Below, one piece after another: positions 18,388 to 28,321 of a stretch of 64,000 nt of DNA (position 1 is the stretch's first letter; the number at the start of each line of letters is the position of its first letter). This DNA comes from an uncultured Pelagibacteraceae bacterium (GTDB lineage: Bacteria > Pseudomonadota > Alphaproteobacteria > Pelagibacterales > Pelagibacteraceae), in assembly GCA_902619495.1 (NCBI GenBank), contig CACNEM010000001.1:1-64000 (forward strand), written 5' to 3'. The notes beneath the pieces are model-generated. The model made no database searches and was not told where the DNA came from. It saw only the letters and a program-made list of their open reading frames with translations. The translations under genes were made by a program, and so were the position numbers.

Positions 18388-19715
18388 AGAACAAGTATTT
18401 CGGAACAGACGGTATCAGAGGAACAGTTAATAGTGGAAACATCACCGGAGAAAAATTTTTTAAATTTGGTTTGGCTTCTGGAACCTATTTTAAAAACCAA
18501 AAAAAAAATAAGCAAATCGCGATTATTGCAAAAGATACAAGATTATCTGGATATACTCTGGAACCAGCATTAGTTTCTGGTTTGGTATCCGGAGGAATGC
18601 ATGTTTTTACTCTTGGACCATTACCTACTAACGGATTAGCTATGCTTACAAAAATGATGAAAGCTAATATGGGTATAATGATAACTGCATCGCATAACCC
18701 CTATCATGATAATGGATTAAAATTATTCGGGCCTGATGGGATGAAATTATCAAACAAAATTGAAAAAAAAATAGAAAAATTGATAGACTCTAAGATAACG
18801 AAACAACTAACAAATCCAAAGTTACTAGGAAGAGTAAAAAGATTAGAGGACGGAAATGAAAGATATATCAAAATATTAAAAAATAATTTCCCTTCAAACT
18901 TTAATTTAAAAGGATTAAAAATAGTTCTAGATTGTGCTAATGGAGCCTCATATAAAGCTGCACCAAAACTTTTAAAAGAGCTTGGTGCAAAAGTTTTTTC
19001 AATGGGTGTAACGCCAAACGGGCTAAATATAAATGATAAATGCGGCTCTACCTATCCCTTAAAAATAAAATCAGCAGTAAAAAGGCATAAAGCACATATC
19101 GGTATTTCATTTGATGGAGATGCAGATAGAATTATTATGTGTGACGAAAATGGTAAAATTATAAATGGAGATCAAATAATTGCTATGCTTGCACGAAGAT
19201 GGAAGTCAAAAAAAATATTAAAAGGAGGAGTAGTAGGAACAATAATGTCTAACTACGGCTTAGAAAAATTTTTAAAAAGAGAAAAGATAAAATTTTTTAG
19301 ATCGAAAGTAGGAGATAGATATGTAAAAGAAAAAATGAAAAAATTAAAGTTTAATCTGGGAGGTGAACAATCCGGCCACATAATTTTGGGTAAATTTGCA
19401 ACTACAGGAGACGGTCTCTTGGTTGCTTTAGAAATCTTGTTTTCATTGAGGAAAAGAAATAAAGCAAGTGAACTATTAAATCTTTTCAAACCTCTACCCC
19501 AGGTATTAGAAAATATTTTTGTTAAAGATAAAGAAATTATACGAAGGCCAAAGTGTAAAGCGGCTATAAAAAAAGCAATAAGTCTTATGGGTAATAAGGG
19601 AAGAATTTTGGTAAGAAAGTCTGGCACAGAGCCAATGATTAGAATTATGGCAGAGTCTAACGATAAAAGACTTATTTTAAAAAGTATAAGACTAATAAAA
19701 AAATCAATCAAATAA
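18384..19715 (+). CDS. glmM: Phosphoglucosamine mutase
   Basis: Converts glucosamine-6-phosphate to glucosamine-1-phosphate for UDP-GlcNAc, peptidoglycan and lipid A. Alpha-D-phosphohexomutase fold: FGTDGIRG (6-13), active phosphoserine loop TASHNPYHDNG (S103), metal loop SFDGDADR, and phosphate-binding RKSGTEPMIRIM at the C terminus. At 443 residues it is normal. The ftsH-folP-glmM order is a conserved proteobacterial arrangement. One base separates its stop from the thiD TTG. Confidence 0.97.
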   Translation: MKNKYFGTDGIRGTVNSGNITGEKFFKFGLASGTYFKNQKKNKQIAIIAKDTRLSGYTLEPALVSGLVSGGMHVFTLGPLPTNGLAMLTKMMKANMGIMITASHNPYHDNGLKLFGPDGMKLSNKIEKKIEKLIDSKITKQLTNPKLLGRVKRLEDGNERYIKILKNNFPSNFNLKGLKIVLDCANGASYKAAPKLLKELGAKVFSMGVTPNGLNINDKCGSTYPLKIKSAVKRHKAHIGISFDGDADRIIMCDENGKIINGDQIIAMLARRWKSKKILKGGVVGTIMSNYGLEKFLKREKIKFFRSKVGDRYVKEKMKKLKFNLGGEQSGHIILGKFATTGDGLLVALEILFSLRKRNKASELLNLFKPLPQVLENIFVKDKEIIRRPKCKAAIKKAISLMGNKGRILVRKSGTEPMIRIMAESNDKRLILKSIRLIKKSIK

Positions 19716-19716
19716 C

Positions 19717-20532
19717 TTGAAACCTATTTCAAAAATTTTAATTATAGCTGGTTCAGACTCATCTGGGGGTGCCGGTATTCAAGCAGATATAAAAACCGTC
19801 ACAGCTCTGGGTAGTTATGCAATGACCGCAATTACTGCAATAACATCTCAAAATACTACTGGAGTTAATTCTGTTTTTCCTGTGACTCCAAGTGAAATTA
19901 AAAATCAAATAATTTTTACGTGCAAAGACTTAAAACCAGATGCTGTAAAAATAGGCATGTTATACTCCACTGAAGTTATATTACAAATTATTGAAGCTCT
20001 AAAAAAAATTAAAGCAAAAAATATTATTTTAGATCCGGTAATGGTAGCTAAAGGAGGTGCTAGACTTATAAACAATTCTGCAATAAAAACTCTAAAGAAT
20101 AAATTGATTAAAAAAACAGAGTTAATAACACCTAATATTCCTGAAGCTGAGGTTCTAACAAAGTTAAAGATAAAAAATATCGATGATATGATTAATTCAG
20201 GAAAAATATTAATTAAATTAGGCGCTAAAAATGTTTTGATAAAAGGTGGGCATAAAAGTTCAATGCAAATCGAAGATGTTTTTATAAATAAGAGAGAAAT
20301 TAAAATTTTTAAAAATAAAAAAATTAAGACTAAAAATACTCATGGTACGGGCTGCACATTATCAAGTGCAATTACAACATTTTTATCATGTGGAAAACCC
20401 CTAAAGAAATCTTGTGAATTAGGAATTAAATATGTTAACCAAGCTATAAAATCAAACCTTAATTATGGAAAGGGACACGGTCCAATAAATCATTTGACAT
20501 CGTTTAATATAAAAGGTGAATTTAAAATATGA
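19717..20532 (+). CDS. thiD: Hydroxymethylpyrimidine (phosphate) kinase ThiD
   Basis: Phosphorylates HMP and HMP-phosphate to supply ThiE; ribokinase fold. The start is TTG, one base after the glmM stop, and gives [21 protein letters not shown], the exact N terminus of the family. [38 protein letters not shown] and the anion-hole motif [11 protein letters not shown] follow. 271 residues is normal. Overlaps purA by four bases. Its presence with thiE while no thiC is visible agrees with salvage of an external pyrimidine, but thiC could be elsewhere. Confidence 0.94.
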   Translation: MKPISKILIIAGSDSSGGAGIQADIKTVTALGSYAMTAITAITSQNTTGVNSVFPVTPSEIKNQIIFTCKDLKPDAVKIGMLYSTEVILQIIEALKKIKAKNIILDPVMVAKGGARLINNSAIKTLKNKLIKKTELITPNIPEAEVLTKLKIKNIDDMINSGKILIKLGAKNVLIKGGHKSSMQIEDVFINKREIKIFKNKKIKTKNTHGTGCTLSSAITTFLSCGKPLKKSCELGIKYVNQAIKSNLNYGKGHGPINHLTSFNIKGEFKI

Positions 20533-21821
20533 ATAACGTAGTTGTAGTAGGTTCTCAGTGGGGAGACGAAGGAAAAGGTAAAATAGTTGATTGGTTATCA
20601 AGTGAAGCTGATGTTGTGGTTCGATTTCAAGGTGGACATAACGCAGGACACACTTTAGTTATTGAGGGAAAAGTATTCAAACTGAGATTACTTCCATCTG
20701 GGATAGTGAGAAAAGGAAAAATTTCTATTTTAGGAAATGGTGTAGTGATTGATCCCTGGGCGCTTTTAAGTGAAATTGAAGAAATAAAAAAACAAGGCAT
20801 AGAAGTTACTCCTGAAAATTTTATGATTTCTGAAAGTGCTTCATTAATACTGCCTTTTCATCAAGAGATGGATGAAATAAGAGAGGATGCAGCAGGTAAA
20901 GAAAAAATTGGAACTACAAGAAGAGGTATAGGACCGTGTTATGAAGATAAAGTTGGAAGAAGGTCAATTAGAGTAATGGATTTAAGATCAGAAAGTAATT
21001 TAGAAAATAGATTGGAAAACGTTTTATCGCACCATAATGCAATTAGAAAAGGTTTAAACAAAAAAATTTATGAAAAATCTGAACTTAAAAAAAAATTATT
21101 AGAAATTGCTCCTGAAATATTAAAATTCGCAAAACCAGTTTGGTTTAAATTAGATGAATTTATGGAAAATAAAAAAAAAATTTTATATGAAGGAGCGCAA
21201 GGAGTTCTTTTAGATGTTGATCATGGGACTTATCCTTACGTTACTTCTTCAAACACTGTTCCAGCTACGGCAGCTACAGGATCAGGTTCAGGTCCCAATA
21301 AAATTAATTATATTTTAGGTATTACAAAAGCATATACAACTAGAGTGGGAAGTGGTCCATTTCCTACTGAGTTAAATAATGAAATCGGAGAAAGTTTAGG
21401 GAGGCGAGGTAAAGAATTTGGTACGGTAACAGCAAGGAAAAGAAGATGTGGCTGGTTTGACGGGGTACTAGTTAGACAAACAATTAAGATTTCAGGAATA
21501 AATGGAATAGCTTTGACTAAACTTGATGTTTTAGATGAACTTGAAGAAATTAAAATGTGCGTACAGTATGAACTAAATGAAAAAAAAATAGACTATTTGC
21601 CAGCTGCTTCAGAAGATCAGTTTAATATTAAGCCTATTTATAAAACATTTAATGGATGGAAATCTAATACACAAGGTGTTCGAAACTTCAAAGATTTACC
21701 TGATAACGCTAAAAGGTATATTCATGCTTTGGAAGATTTTATAGGTGCAAGAATATCAAGTATTTCTACAAGCCCTGAAAGAGACGATACAATTTTGGTT
21801 GAAGATCCTTTTAGTATTTAG
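20529..21821 (+). CDS. purA: Adenylosuccinate synthetase
   Basis: First committed step from IMP to AMP, using GTP and aspartate. [17 protein letters not shown] at the N terminus contains the GTP P-loop, followed by [29 protein letters not shown]-like [14 protein letters not shown] and the C-terminal arginine loop. The 430 residues are standard. The start overlaps thiD as ATGA. Its stop shares the tetranucleotide TTAG with the convergent rpoH stop. Confidence 0.98.
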   Translation: MNNVVVVGSQWGDEGKGKIVDWLSSEADVVVRFQGGHNAGHTLVIEGKVFKLRLLPSGIVRKGKISILGNGVVIDPWALLSEIEEIKKQGIEVTPENFMISESASLILPFHQEMDEIREDAAGKEKIGTTRRGIGPCYEDKVGRRSIRVMDLRSESNLENRLENVLSHHNAIRKGLNKKIYEKSELKKKLLEIAPEILKFAKPVWFKLDEFMENKKKILYEGAQGVLLDVDHGTYPYVTSSNTVPATAATGSGSGPNKINYILGITKAYTTRVGSGPFPTELNNEIGESLGRRGKEFGTVTARKRRCGWFDGVLVRQTIKISGINGIALTKLDVLDELEEIKMCVQYELNEKKIDYLPAASEDQFNIKPIYKTFNGWKSNTQGVRNFKDLPDNAKRYIHALEDFIGARISSISTSPERDDTILVEDPFSI

Positions 21822-22714
21822 TTTGCGGGAAGCAAATTTCTTGACTTACTTGCATTAATCATAGATTTTTGTAGTTTTTCGAAAGCTTTTGTTTCTATTT
21901 GTCTTATTCTTTCCCTGCTTATTTTGTATTTTTTACTTAATTCTTCCAAAGTCACTGGATTTTCTAATAATCTCCTAGCATTAATAATTTCTCTCTCCCT
22001 CTCATTTAAAATTTTCATTGCACTATCTAACAATTCTTTTTTATCATTAAACTCTTGTTGTTGAGATACGATTAATTCTTGATCTAAACTATCATCAACT
22101 AACCAATCTTGCCATTCTTCTGTCTCTCCTTTTTTAATAGGATCATTCAATGATTTTTCTTGGCCCATCATTCTTCTATTCATATTAATAACTTCTTTAG
22201 AGTCCACATCTAGTCTTTTTGAAATTTCATTTACCTGATCATCTTTAAGATCTCCATCCTGTCCAGGAGCTATTTGATTTTTTATCTTTTTTAAATTAAA
22301 GAAAAGTTTTTTTTGTGCTGTTGTTGTGCCCATTTTAACTAAACTCCAAGACCTTAATACGTACTCTTGAATAGCAGCTTTTATCCACCACATCGCATAT
22401 GTCGCTAACCTAAATCCTTTATCTGGATCAAATTTTTTTACTGCTTGCATTAATCCTATGTTTCCCTCTGAAATCAATTCATTTACTGGTAATCCATATC
22501 CTCTGTAACCCATCGCAATTTTAGCTACTAACCTTAAATGACTAGTCACCAGTTTATGGGCAGATTGTAAATTTCCATTTTCTCTCCAGTTTTTTGCTAA
22601 CATGTATTCTTCCTCTGCATCTAACATTGGAAACTTTTTTATTTGGGCTAAATAAATAGATAGACCTCCGACTGAAGGAGTTGGAAGGTTATTAATTTGA
22701 TTTTTTTCAACCAT
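21818..22714 (-). CDS. rpoH: RNA polymerase sigma-32 factor
   Basis: Heat-shock sigma factor. Region 2 has [28 protein letters not shown] and [20 protein letters not shown]; the RpoH-specific box is present as [10 protein letters not shown]; region 4 ends [27 protein letters not shown]. At 298 residues it is the usual length. It lies 30 bases downstream of rluD on the same strand, as in many proteobacteria. In streamlined SAR11 genomes with few sigma factors this is one of the few global regulators. Confidence 0.96.
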   Translation of the reverse strand: MVEKNQINNLPTPSVGGLSIYLAQIKKFPMLDAEEEYMLAKNWRENGNLQSAHKLVTSHLRLVAKIAMGYRGYGLPVNELISEGNIGLMQAVKKFDPDKGFRLATYAMWWIKAAIQEYVLRSWSLVKMGTTTAQKKLFFNLKKIKNQIAPGQDGDLKDDQVNEISKRLDVDSKEVINMNRRMMGQEKSLNDPIKKGETEEWQDWLVDDSLDQELIVSQQQEFNDKKELLDSAMKILNEREREIINARRLLENPVTLEELSKKYKISRERIRQIETKAFEKLQKSMINASKSRNLLPAN

Positions 22715-22744
22715 ATTAAAGATTTATATATTAATCGTATTTTT

Positions 22745-23725
22745 TCAACCAGTTAAATTATTTAATAAATTTAACAATTTTTTAAAGTCAGGTGGTAATT
22801 TTGAGTCAAAACTCATTAATTTATCTGATCTCGGGTGAATTAATTCTAGGGTTTCAGCATGCAAAGCTTGCCCTTTTAAATTATTTAATTCAGAAAAAAA
22901 ATTTGCATTTATTTTCTTAAATTTCATATCTTTTTTCCCATATTGTTTATCTCCCAGTATCGAAGCACCTTTGAATTTTAAATGAACTCTAATTTGATGC
23001 GTTCTTCCAGTTTCTAATTGACATTCTATTAAACTGATTTTAGGAATATTTTTTATATTAAAAGATTTTAATGTTTTGTAATTTGTAATCGCTTTCTTTC
23101 CTTTCAAATCGCTTACAGCCATAAGTTGCCTATTTTTTTTATTTCTAGTAATAAAAGTTTCAATTTTTCCAGATAAAGGACGAATTATTCCCCAAACTAA
23201 GCATTTATATTTTCTTTTAATTGAGTGTTCACTAAACTGTTCACTTAATTTGGCATGAGAAAAATTATTTTTAGCTATTACCAACAATCCACTAGTTTCT
23301 TTATCAATTCTATGAACTATACCAGGTCTTAACTCTCCATTTATATTAGATAATTTATTTTTGTATTTATGAACTAAAGCATTAGCCAAGGTATTTTCGA
23401 AATTTCCAGCACCAGGATGTACAACCATACCCTTTGGCTTATTTATAATAAGTATGTCATTATCTTCATAACAAATATCTAAATTTATATTATATGGTTT
23501 AAGCTCCTCAGATTTTTTTTCTTCTAACTTAATTTTAATAGTATCATTTAACTTAATTATTTTTGATGGTAAGTTTAATATTTTATCGTTAATTTTAACA
23601 TTATTAGAGTCTATAATTTTTTTAATATTAGATCTTGTTAAATAATTAATTTTCTTTGATAAAAATATATCAAGCCTTGATCCCACATCTTTCTCTGAAA
23701 CTATGAATTTCATTGAGTTAATCAT
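22745..23725 (-). CDS. rluD: 23S rRNA pseudouridine synthase RluD-type
   Basis: Isomerises uridines in helix 69 of 23S rRNA. An N-terminal S4 domain (about 10-70) is followed by the catalytic motif GIVHRIDKETSGLLVIAK with catalytic D141, and the RTHQIRVHL motif near the C-terminal third. The 326 residues match the family. Two possible starts exist (23725 and an ATG four codons in, at 23713); either leaves the S4 domain whole. Immediately upstream of rpoH. Confidence 0.92.
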   Translation of the reverse strand: MINSMKFIVSEKDVGSRLDIFLSKKINYLTRSNIKKIIDSNNVKINDKILNLPSKIIKLNDTIKIKLEEKKSEELKPYNINLDICYEDNDILIINKPKGMVVHPGAGNFENTLANALVHKYKNKLSNINGELRPGIVHRIDKETSGLLVIAKNNFSHAKLSEQFSEHSIKRKYKCLVWGIIRPLSGKIETFITRNKKNRQLMAVSDLKGKKAITNYKTLKSFNIKNIPKISLIECQLETGRTHQIRVHLKFKGASILGDKQYGKKDMKFKKINANFFSELNNLKGQALHAETLELIHPRSDKLMSFDSKLPPDFKKLLNLLNNLTG

Positions 23726-23817
23726 GATTTAATCTTGATTATAGTCAAAAGTCTTGCTAGCTCAACTTTTCAAATGATTAATAGTAGATAATCCTATATA
23801 AGTTAATTATTAGTTGT

Positions 23818-23891
23818 GCGCCGCTAGCTCAACTGGATAGAGCACTTGATTTCGAATCAAGGGGTTATAGGTTCGACTCCTATGTGGCGCA
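23818..23891 (+). tRNA. tRNA-Arg (anticodon TCG)
   Basis: Cloverleaf read directly: acceptor GCGCCGC/GTGGCGC (one G-T pair), D-arm around GCTCAACTGGATAGAGC, anticodon stem CTTGA/TCAAG with loop TTTCGAA (anticodon TCG, codon CGA), T-arm ATAGG/CCTAT with loop TTCGACT, discriminator A. No CCA is encoded. It borders the accessory patch that begins 21 bases downstream. Confidence 0.97.
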
Positions 23892-23912
23892 AATTTAGTA
23901 TCGAAAAAAAAT

Positions 23913-24827
23913 TTAAGTTTTTTTTCTCATTTCTTTTAGAATATTATTCGACAAAAGATGCTCCTTTACACCTATGTTGAGATTAGAAATAATTTTTTTC
24001 TTTTGAATATTCCTTAAAAAGACAGCCAAAATACATTCAATAGAGGTTTTTGTTGATTTGATTATTTTCTTTTTTTTACAAAAAATAAAATTATCTTGAG
24101 AATTATAACTATTAAATTTTATATAACCTCTTGAACCTATGATTTTAATATTTCTACTTTTAGATCCTGGATAATTCGAAAAATAAAAAAATAAATCAAT
24201 TTTTTTTTTTAAAAGCTTTACAAAAACTTCTTCAAATAAAAGACCATTTTTTTTTTCAAGTTTGTATTTAATTATTTTAAATTTTTTGATATCTCCACAA
24301 AATTTTATGAAAATTGAAATTGGATGAGAAATCCAGTTTTGAACTGGATAATATTTTTTTTTAACAGGGTATCTGGTGTTATCATTACCATAGTTTCCAA
24401 TAATCTTTTTAATTTTACCAATTTTATTTTCTCCAGAACTTAAAAGTTTAACTAGCTTTGGATCAAATGTATCTGAGTAATTGATTAAAAAAGATGATTT
24501 ATATTTCCTAAACAAGCTTTTAATTTTTTTTGATTGTGAGAAAGTTTTACAAAAAGGTTTTTCTATTAAAATAGGTACTTTTTTTTCTAAAAAAAATTTA
24601 GCATACCTATAGCTTACATCAAATTTTGTAGCGATTATTACTCCATCGATTTTAGTCAGGTATTTAAGGTCAGAGTAAGTTCCTCCAACGTTTTTGTTTT
24701 TGAAAAAGATTTTTCTTTTGTTTTTGACGATTATTTTAACAACATCTATGTTATTTTTTTTCTTTAAATTGGCAAAAAATCTTTGCCCGGCTGTTCCAAA
24801 TCCAATTATAGCTATTTTTTTTTTCAT
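23913..24827 (-). CDS. Gfo/Idh/MocA-family NAD(P)-dependent oxidoreductase
   Basis: The N-terminal Rossmann fold is clear: IAIIGFGTAGQRFFANL (5-21), DGVIIATKFD, and the family motif ILIEKPFC with the conserved EKP lysine. The C-terminal substrate domain is diverged and Lys/Asn-rich; 304 residues is short for the family (about 330-360). Substrate is unknown; relatives oxidise or reduce sugars and sugar nucleotides. It converges on tRNA-Arg and is divergent from the FAD oxidoreductase at 24895, sharing a 67-base intergenic region. Base composition looks even more AT-rich than the housekeeping genes around it, consistent with accessory DNA. Confidence 0.8.
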   Translation of the reverse strand: MKKKIAIIGFGTAGQRFFANLKKKNNIDVVKIIVKNKRKIFFKNKNVGGTYSDLKYLTKIDGVIIATKFDVSYRYAKFFLEKKVPILIEKPFCKTFSQSKKIKSLFRKYKSSFLINYSDTFDPKLVKLLSSGENKIGKIKKIIGNYGNDNTRYPVKKKYYPVQNWISHPISIFIKFCGDIKKFKIIKYKLEKKNGLLFEEVFVKLLKKKIDLFFYFSNYPGSKSRNIKIIGSRGYIKFNSYNSQDNFIFCKKKKIIKSTKTSIECILAVFLRNIQKKKIISNLNIGVKEHLLSNNILKEMRKKT

Positions 24828-24894
24828 AAAGTATTGGTAATATTTAAATAAATCTATATTAAATCAAAGTGTAAATTAAATCAGTGAAAAATTA

Positions 24895-25977
24895 ATGAGA
24901 ATATCAATTTTAGGTGGGGGAATCTTTGGTGTTACAACATTCTTAATATTAAGAAAAAAAGGACTTAATTGTTACCTTTACGAAAAAGAAAAAGAGTTAT
25001 TAAGTGGGGCGACAACGAAAAACCTTAATAGAGTTCACTTAGGTTACCATTACCCAAGAGACAAAGAAACAGTTTTTCAATCACAAAAGGGATTTAATTC
25101 TTTTTCAAAGATGTATGCCAATTCAATAATAAAAAAGTTTAACAATTACTATGCGATAGCAAACTCAAGCAAAGTCAAAAGCGATAAATATGAAAAATTT
25201 TTAAAGGAAACAAAGCTTAAGTACAAAAAAATAAGTCCAAAAAAATTTAAATTCAAAACACGAAATATTGAGAATATTTATGAAGTAAGTGAACCAGTTT
25301 ACTCTTGGAGCTTACTCAAAAAGCAGGTTAAAAAATTAATCGGAAAGGATATGAATAGAATTTTCTTAAATAACGAAGTTAAAAATCTTAAATTTGAAAA
25401 CGAAAAATACTCTTTTGAAACAGACTCTAAAAAAAAAATTTTTAACGATATAGTAATTAATGCAACATACGAAGGAAGTAATGAAATTTCAAAAAATATT
25501 AGCAAGTTGAAAAACTTTGAATACCAAGTTACTAACATAATGGAAATAAATAGTAAAAAATTTAAGTCTACCGGCTTTGCTCTTATGGATGGACCTTTTT
25601 TTTCTTTTCTACCTATGGGTACTGAAAAAAATAAACAAATATTATATCACGTGATATATTCAGTTTTAAAAAAAGAAACAAACAATAAATTTAAAAAAAA
25701 TTGGTTAAAGTTAAATAAAAATTTTAAAAAAAAAATTAGGTTGAGTAATTTGAGAACACTTAAAGATCTTAAAAAATATTTTCCTGAAATGGATGTTAAA
25801 AAAATAAATAAAAATTATATTAGCTCTAGAGTTTTATTGCCTAGAACCAAAAAAACAGCAAAAAGAATTTCTTACTTAAAAGAAAGTTCAAAAAATTATT
25901 TTGAAATATTTTCAGGAAAAGTAGACCATAGTGTAGACATAGCTCATAAAATATACAAAAAAATTAGTAAATTTTGA
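24895..25977 (+). CDS. FAD-dependent oxidoreductase of DAO family, polysaccharide-cluster type
   Basis: The dinucleotide-binding motif ISILGGGIFGV (3-13) and the YEKE strand end show an FAD-binding Rossmann fold. The segment SGATTKNLNRVHLGYHYPR (41-60 region) closely resembles the SGAS..N..RLHLGYHYPRS pattern of DAO-type oxidoreductases found in capsule and O-antigen clusters. No membrane segment is seen. The reaction is not known. Its stop is five bases from the convergent glycosyltransferase gene. Adjacent to a Gfo/Idh/MocA oxidoreductase, it may act with it on an unusual sugar or amino-sugar, but that is inference from context. Confidence 0.72.
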   Translation: MRISILGGGIFGVTTFLILRKKGLNCYLYEKEKELLSGATTKNLNRVHLGYHYPRDKETVFQSQKGFNSFSKMYANSIIKKFNNYYAIANSSKVKSDKYEKFLKETKLKYKKISPKKFKFKTRNIENIYEVSEPVYSWSLLKKQVKKLIGKDMNRIFLNNEVKNLKFENEKYSFETDSKKKIFNDIVINATYEGSNEISKNISKLKNFEYQVTNIMEINSKKFKSTGFALMDGPFFSFLPMGTEKNKQILYHVIYSVLKKETNNKFKKNWLKLNKNFKKKIRLSNLRTLKDLKKYFPEMDVKKINKNYISSRVLLPRTKKTAKRISYLKESSKNYFEIFSGKVDHSVDIAHKIYKKISKF

Positions 25978-25982
25978 TATCT

Positions 25983-26789
25983 TTATAAGCTTTCTTTATA
26001 AGAATTAACGTTTTGCGAAAATTCACCCCACCTTTTGTCGTATTGATGAACAAGTAAGTATGGTTTTCCAATATCATTTATTAGTCTAGATTTATCATCA
26101 AAAATTATCTTTTTTAAATAAAATACTGTAGCAACAGGTCCTTTACTATTAGAATGTAAGTAAAAATCTTTTATAATTTTTTTATGGACTAAATAATTTG
26201 CATGTCCTTGTTCACAACCTCTTCCCTCAGGATCAGGCCTGAAAGTTAAAAGATATTTTAATTTTTTTTTGTATTTATAATTTGAGCCATATTTTTTTAA
26301 TAAATCTAAATACTCAAGAATTTTATTATTTGATCCTAATACTGTGCCAGAACATAAAATAGTTTTATCACTAATATTGTCATATTCTATTTTACCATAA
26401 GTTTTTAAAATCCAATTTGAGTTGTAAGGACAATCTTTAATTCTATAATCTTCCAAAAAAAAATTTATTGGACTTTGATACTCGTATTCAAATGGATTTC
26501 CTTGGAAATATATGTCTCTGCTATCACATAACAAAATATTATTATAATTCTTATCTTTTAAATATGCTGAAAAAAGTTCATTTCTTTTATTTATAGTCTC
26601 ATTTTTATGAACTTTGGTTTTGATAATATTACAATTATATTGCTTTAATCCATTTTCTAAATTTTCGTTTTTATCATCAACAGCCACGCATATTTCATCA
26701 TTATAATATTTTCTAAGGCTTTTGATAAAAAACTCAATTTGATGAAAATTGTATCCTACGGCTGCTGTAAGAACTAAATATTTATTCAT
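25983..26789 (-). CDS. Putative glycosyltransferase-like protein
   Basis: The 268 residues have a plausible nucleotide-sugar transferase fold: VLTAAVGYNFHQIEFFIKSL at the start, then LLCDSRDIYFQGNPF (87-100) with acidic D89 and D92 in the place of a DxD motif. EQGHANYLVHKK and LVHQYDKRW lie toward the C terminus. I do not recognise a precise family; GT-A fold is inferred. It is the last gene of the minus-strand run from tsaC and follows the GT17-like gene after 22 bases. Confidence 0.55.
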   Translation of the reverse strand: MNKYLVLTAAVGYNFHQIEFFIKSLRKYYNDEICVAVDDKNENLENGLKQYNCNIIKTKVHKNETINKRNELFSAYLKDKNYNNILLCDSRDIYFQGNPFEYEYQSPINFFLEDYRIKDCPYNSNWILKTYGKIEYDNISDKTILCSGTVLGSNNKILEYLDLLKKYGSNYKYKKKLKYLLTFRPDPEGRGCEQGHANYLVHKKIIKDFYLHSNSKGPVATVFYLKKIIFDDKSRLINDIGKPYLLVHQYDKRWGEFSQNVNSYKESL

Positions 26790-26811
26790 AAAACTTATAG
26801 TTATAAAGAAA

Positions 26812-27627
26812 TCAAATTATCCATTCTTTTAAAATTTCTTGATTATTTACTATATACTCTGGAAAAGATTCGTCTACTTCTATTACTTTATATTTCATAT
26901 TTCGATTAAATAAATCTTCGTGCCGGTCTATCTTTAATCTTATATTTTTTTCGTCTATGAATTCTGGTTTATTAAACTCTTGGTGTGAGTAAGAAATTAT
27001 TTTCTTTTTAATTAAGGATGGTTCTTTCAAAAAACTAAAATGCCAACCACCATCTTTAATTAATTGAGGCTCTTTATCTTTAAAAAATTTCCAAAATGGC
27101 CTTTTTTTTGTTTTTAAATTTCTTAACCATTGAGGAGATTTTAAAAATTTTTTCTGACAAATTTTAGTTCCAGGCCAGTTCTTATCGGTTATATTTAAAA
27201 GATTTAATTTTGATTGAAAATTTTTTTGAATTAAACACGCATATCTCTTTTTAACATCAAATTCTTTTATTTTATAAGGATCAGGAATTTCATCTATATC
27301 AGAAATCATAATTAGATCATCAGGATCACAGTTTCTATAGCCTCTCTCTAATGAATTTCTTTGATATTGATCTCTCAAGTGATTGTCGTGCCAATTCTTT
27401 TTTTTTGATTTTACATTAATTGGCAAATCATCGATAATTAAATACTCAATTTTATCTTTAAATTTATCAAATTTTTTTATATCAAAATTAAGTTTTTTAA
27501 CATTGCCTGCATGGTCTCTTGTAGCTTCAGCAATTACAAATTTATCTACTATATTATTAAGAGTATTTAACCTTATTTCTAAAATTAAATCCTCGTCAAA
27601 GTACATAAAGCAATCAATTAATTTCAT
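26812..27627 (-). CDS. Glycosyltransferase family 17-like protein
   Basis: The N terminus IDCFMYFDEDLILEIRL and VIAEATRDHAG, and the acidic motif ISDIDEIPDP (108-117), match the bacterial GT17 family (beta-1,4-N-acetylglucosaminyltransferase relatives). GGWHFSFL and SHQEFNKPEF in the second half are also family-like. 271 residues is usual. Overlaps the upstream 2OG oxygenase gene by 14 bases, implying coupled translation. Donor and acceptor unknown; a role in surface glycan building is inferred from neighbours. Confidence 0.8.
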   Translation of the reverse strand: MKLIDCFMYFDEDLILEIRLNTLNNIVDKFVIAEATRDHAGNVKKLNFDIKKFDKFKDKIEYLIIDDLPINVKSKKKNWHDNHLRDQYQRNSLERGYRNCDPDDLIMISDIDEIPDPYKIKEFDVKKRYACLIQKNFQSKLNLLNITDKNWPGTKICQKKFLKSPQWLRNLKTKKRPFWKFFKDKEPQLIKDGGWHFSFLKEPSLIKKKIISYSHQEFNKPEFIDEKNIRLKIDRHEDLFNRNMKYKVIEVDESFPEYIVNNQEILKEWII

Positions 27628-28321
27628 TTAATTTAGTAGATGTTGTAAATCCAATTTTTTTCCTATTCAAGTTGCTTGATGAGCAATGTAAACTTGTTCT
27701 GTCAAAAATTAGTATTTCTCCAAGTTTCCACTTGTATATCATATCAATCTCTAAACCTCTTAGATTTTCTATTTCCTCATGTTGCAAATACTTCTCATGC
27801 ATAATTTTATCAAATGGTTTTTTATTATATAATTCTATATGTTCAGACGATCTTTTATTATACCCTTCAGCGGCTAGTTCTCTTTCATTTATTGAAAATG
27901 TCGTGGAACATCCATAAAACCTATTTTTGAAAATTACTGTTTCGCCTTTATCAGATAATGGTAAGAGTGTTTGTTTATAAATGACCTTATCAAAATCAAA
28001 ACCAGTATCAACGTGAAGTGAAACAGGTTTGAAACTTTCTTGAAACAAACCTAAACTTTCATTTCCCATTTTATCTTTAGGATTGTCCATAGAAAACTCA
28101 CCAATAGCGGATTTTAATTTTTCAATGTAAATCTTTTGTAAATCAGGAAACAATTTCGTTGACCATTTTTTTTTAACAATTTTTTGTCTTTGATTATTAA
28201 CTTCAATCGGTAATTTTTGGTAAAGATCAATAAATTCTCTAATTTCATTCGAATTTAAAAAATTTTTTATTACATAAGGCTTTTCTTCATTATTTTTTAT
28301 TTTTTTAATAAATTTATGCAT
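27614..28321 (-). CDS. Putative 2-oxoglutarate/Fe(II)-dependent oxygenase
   Basis: A jelly-roll oxygenase is suggested by the metal facial triad H103-x-D105 (SLHVDTG) and H212 (TSLHCSS), followed eight residues later by R220 (NRKKIGFTT), the usual spacing for the 2-oxoglutarate-binding basic residue. The remainder, 235 residues, matches phytanoyl-CoA/prolyl hydroxylase-like folds only loosely. It starts one base from the ABC permease stop and runs into the GT17 gene. Substrate unknown; could modify a sugar, lipid or amino acid of a surface glycan. Confidence 0.6.
   Translation of the reverse strand: MHKFIKKIKNNEEKPYVIKNFLNSNEIREFIDLYQKLPIEVNNQRQKIVKKKWSTKLFPDLQKIYIEKLKSAIGEFSMDNPKDKMGNESLGLFQESFKPVSLHVDTGFDFDKVIYKQTLLPLSDKGETVIFKNRFYGCSTTFSINERELAAEGYNKRSSEHIELYNKKPFDKIMHEKYLQHEEIENLRGLEIDMIYKWKLGEILIFDRTSLHCSSSNLNRKKIGFTTSTKLNEIN

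Noticed and set aside
19253-19711. A 152-codon open frame on the minus strand inside glmM
   Set aside because: It lies wholly within a well-supported glmM gene; the hydrophobic, Phe/Leu-rich translation is the usual result of reading an AT-rich gene backwards.
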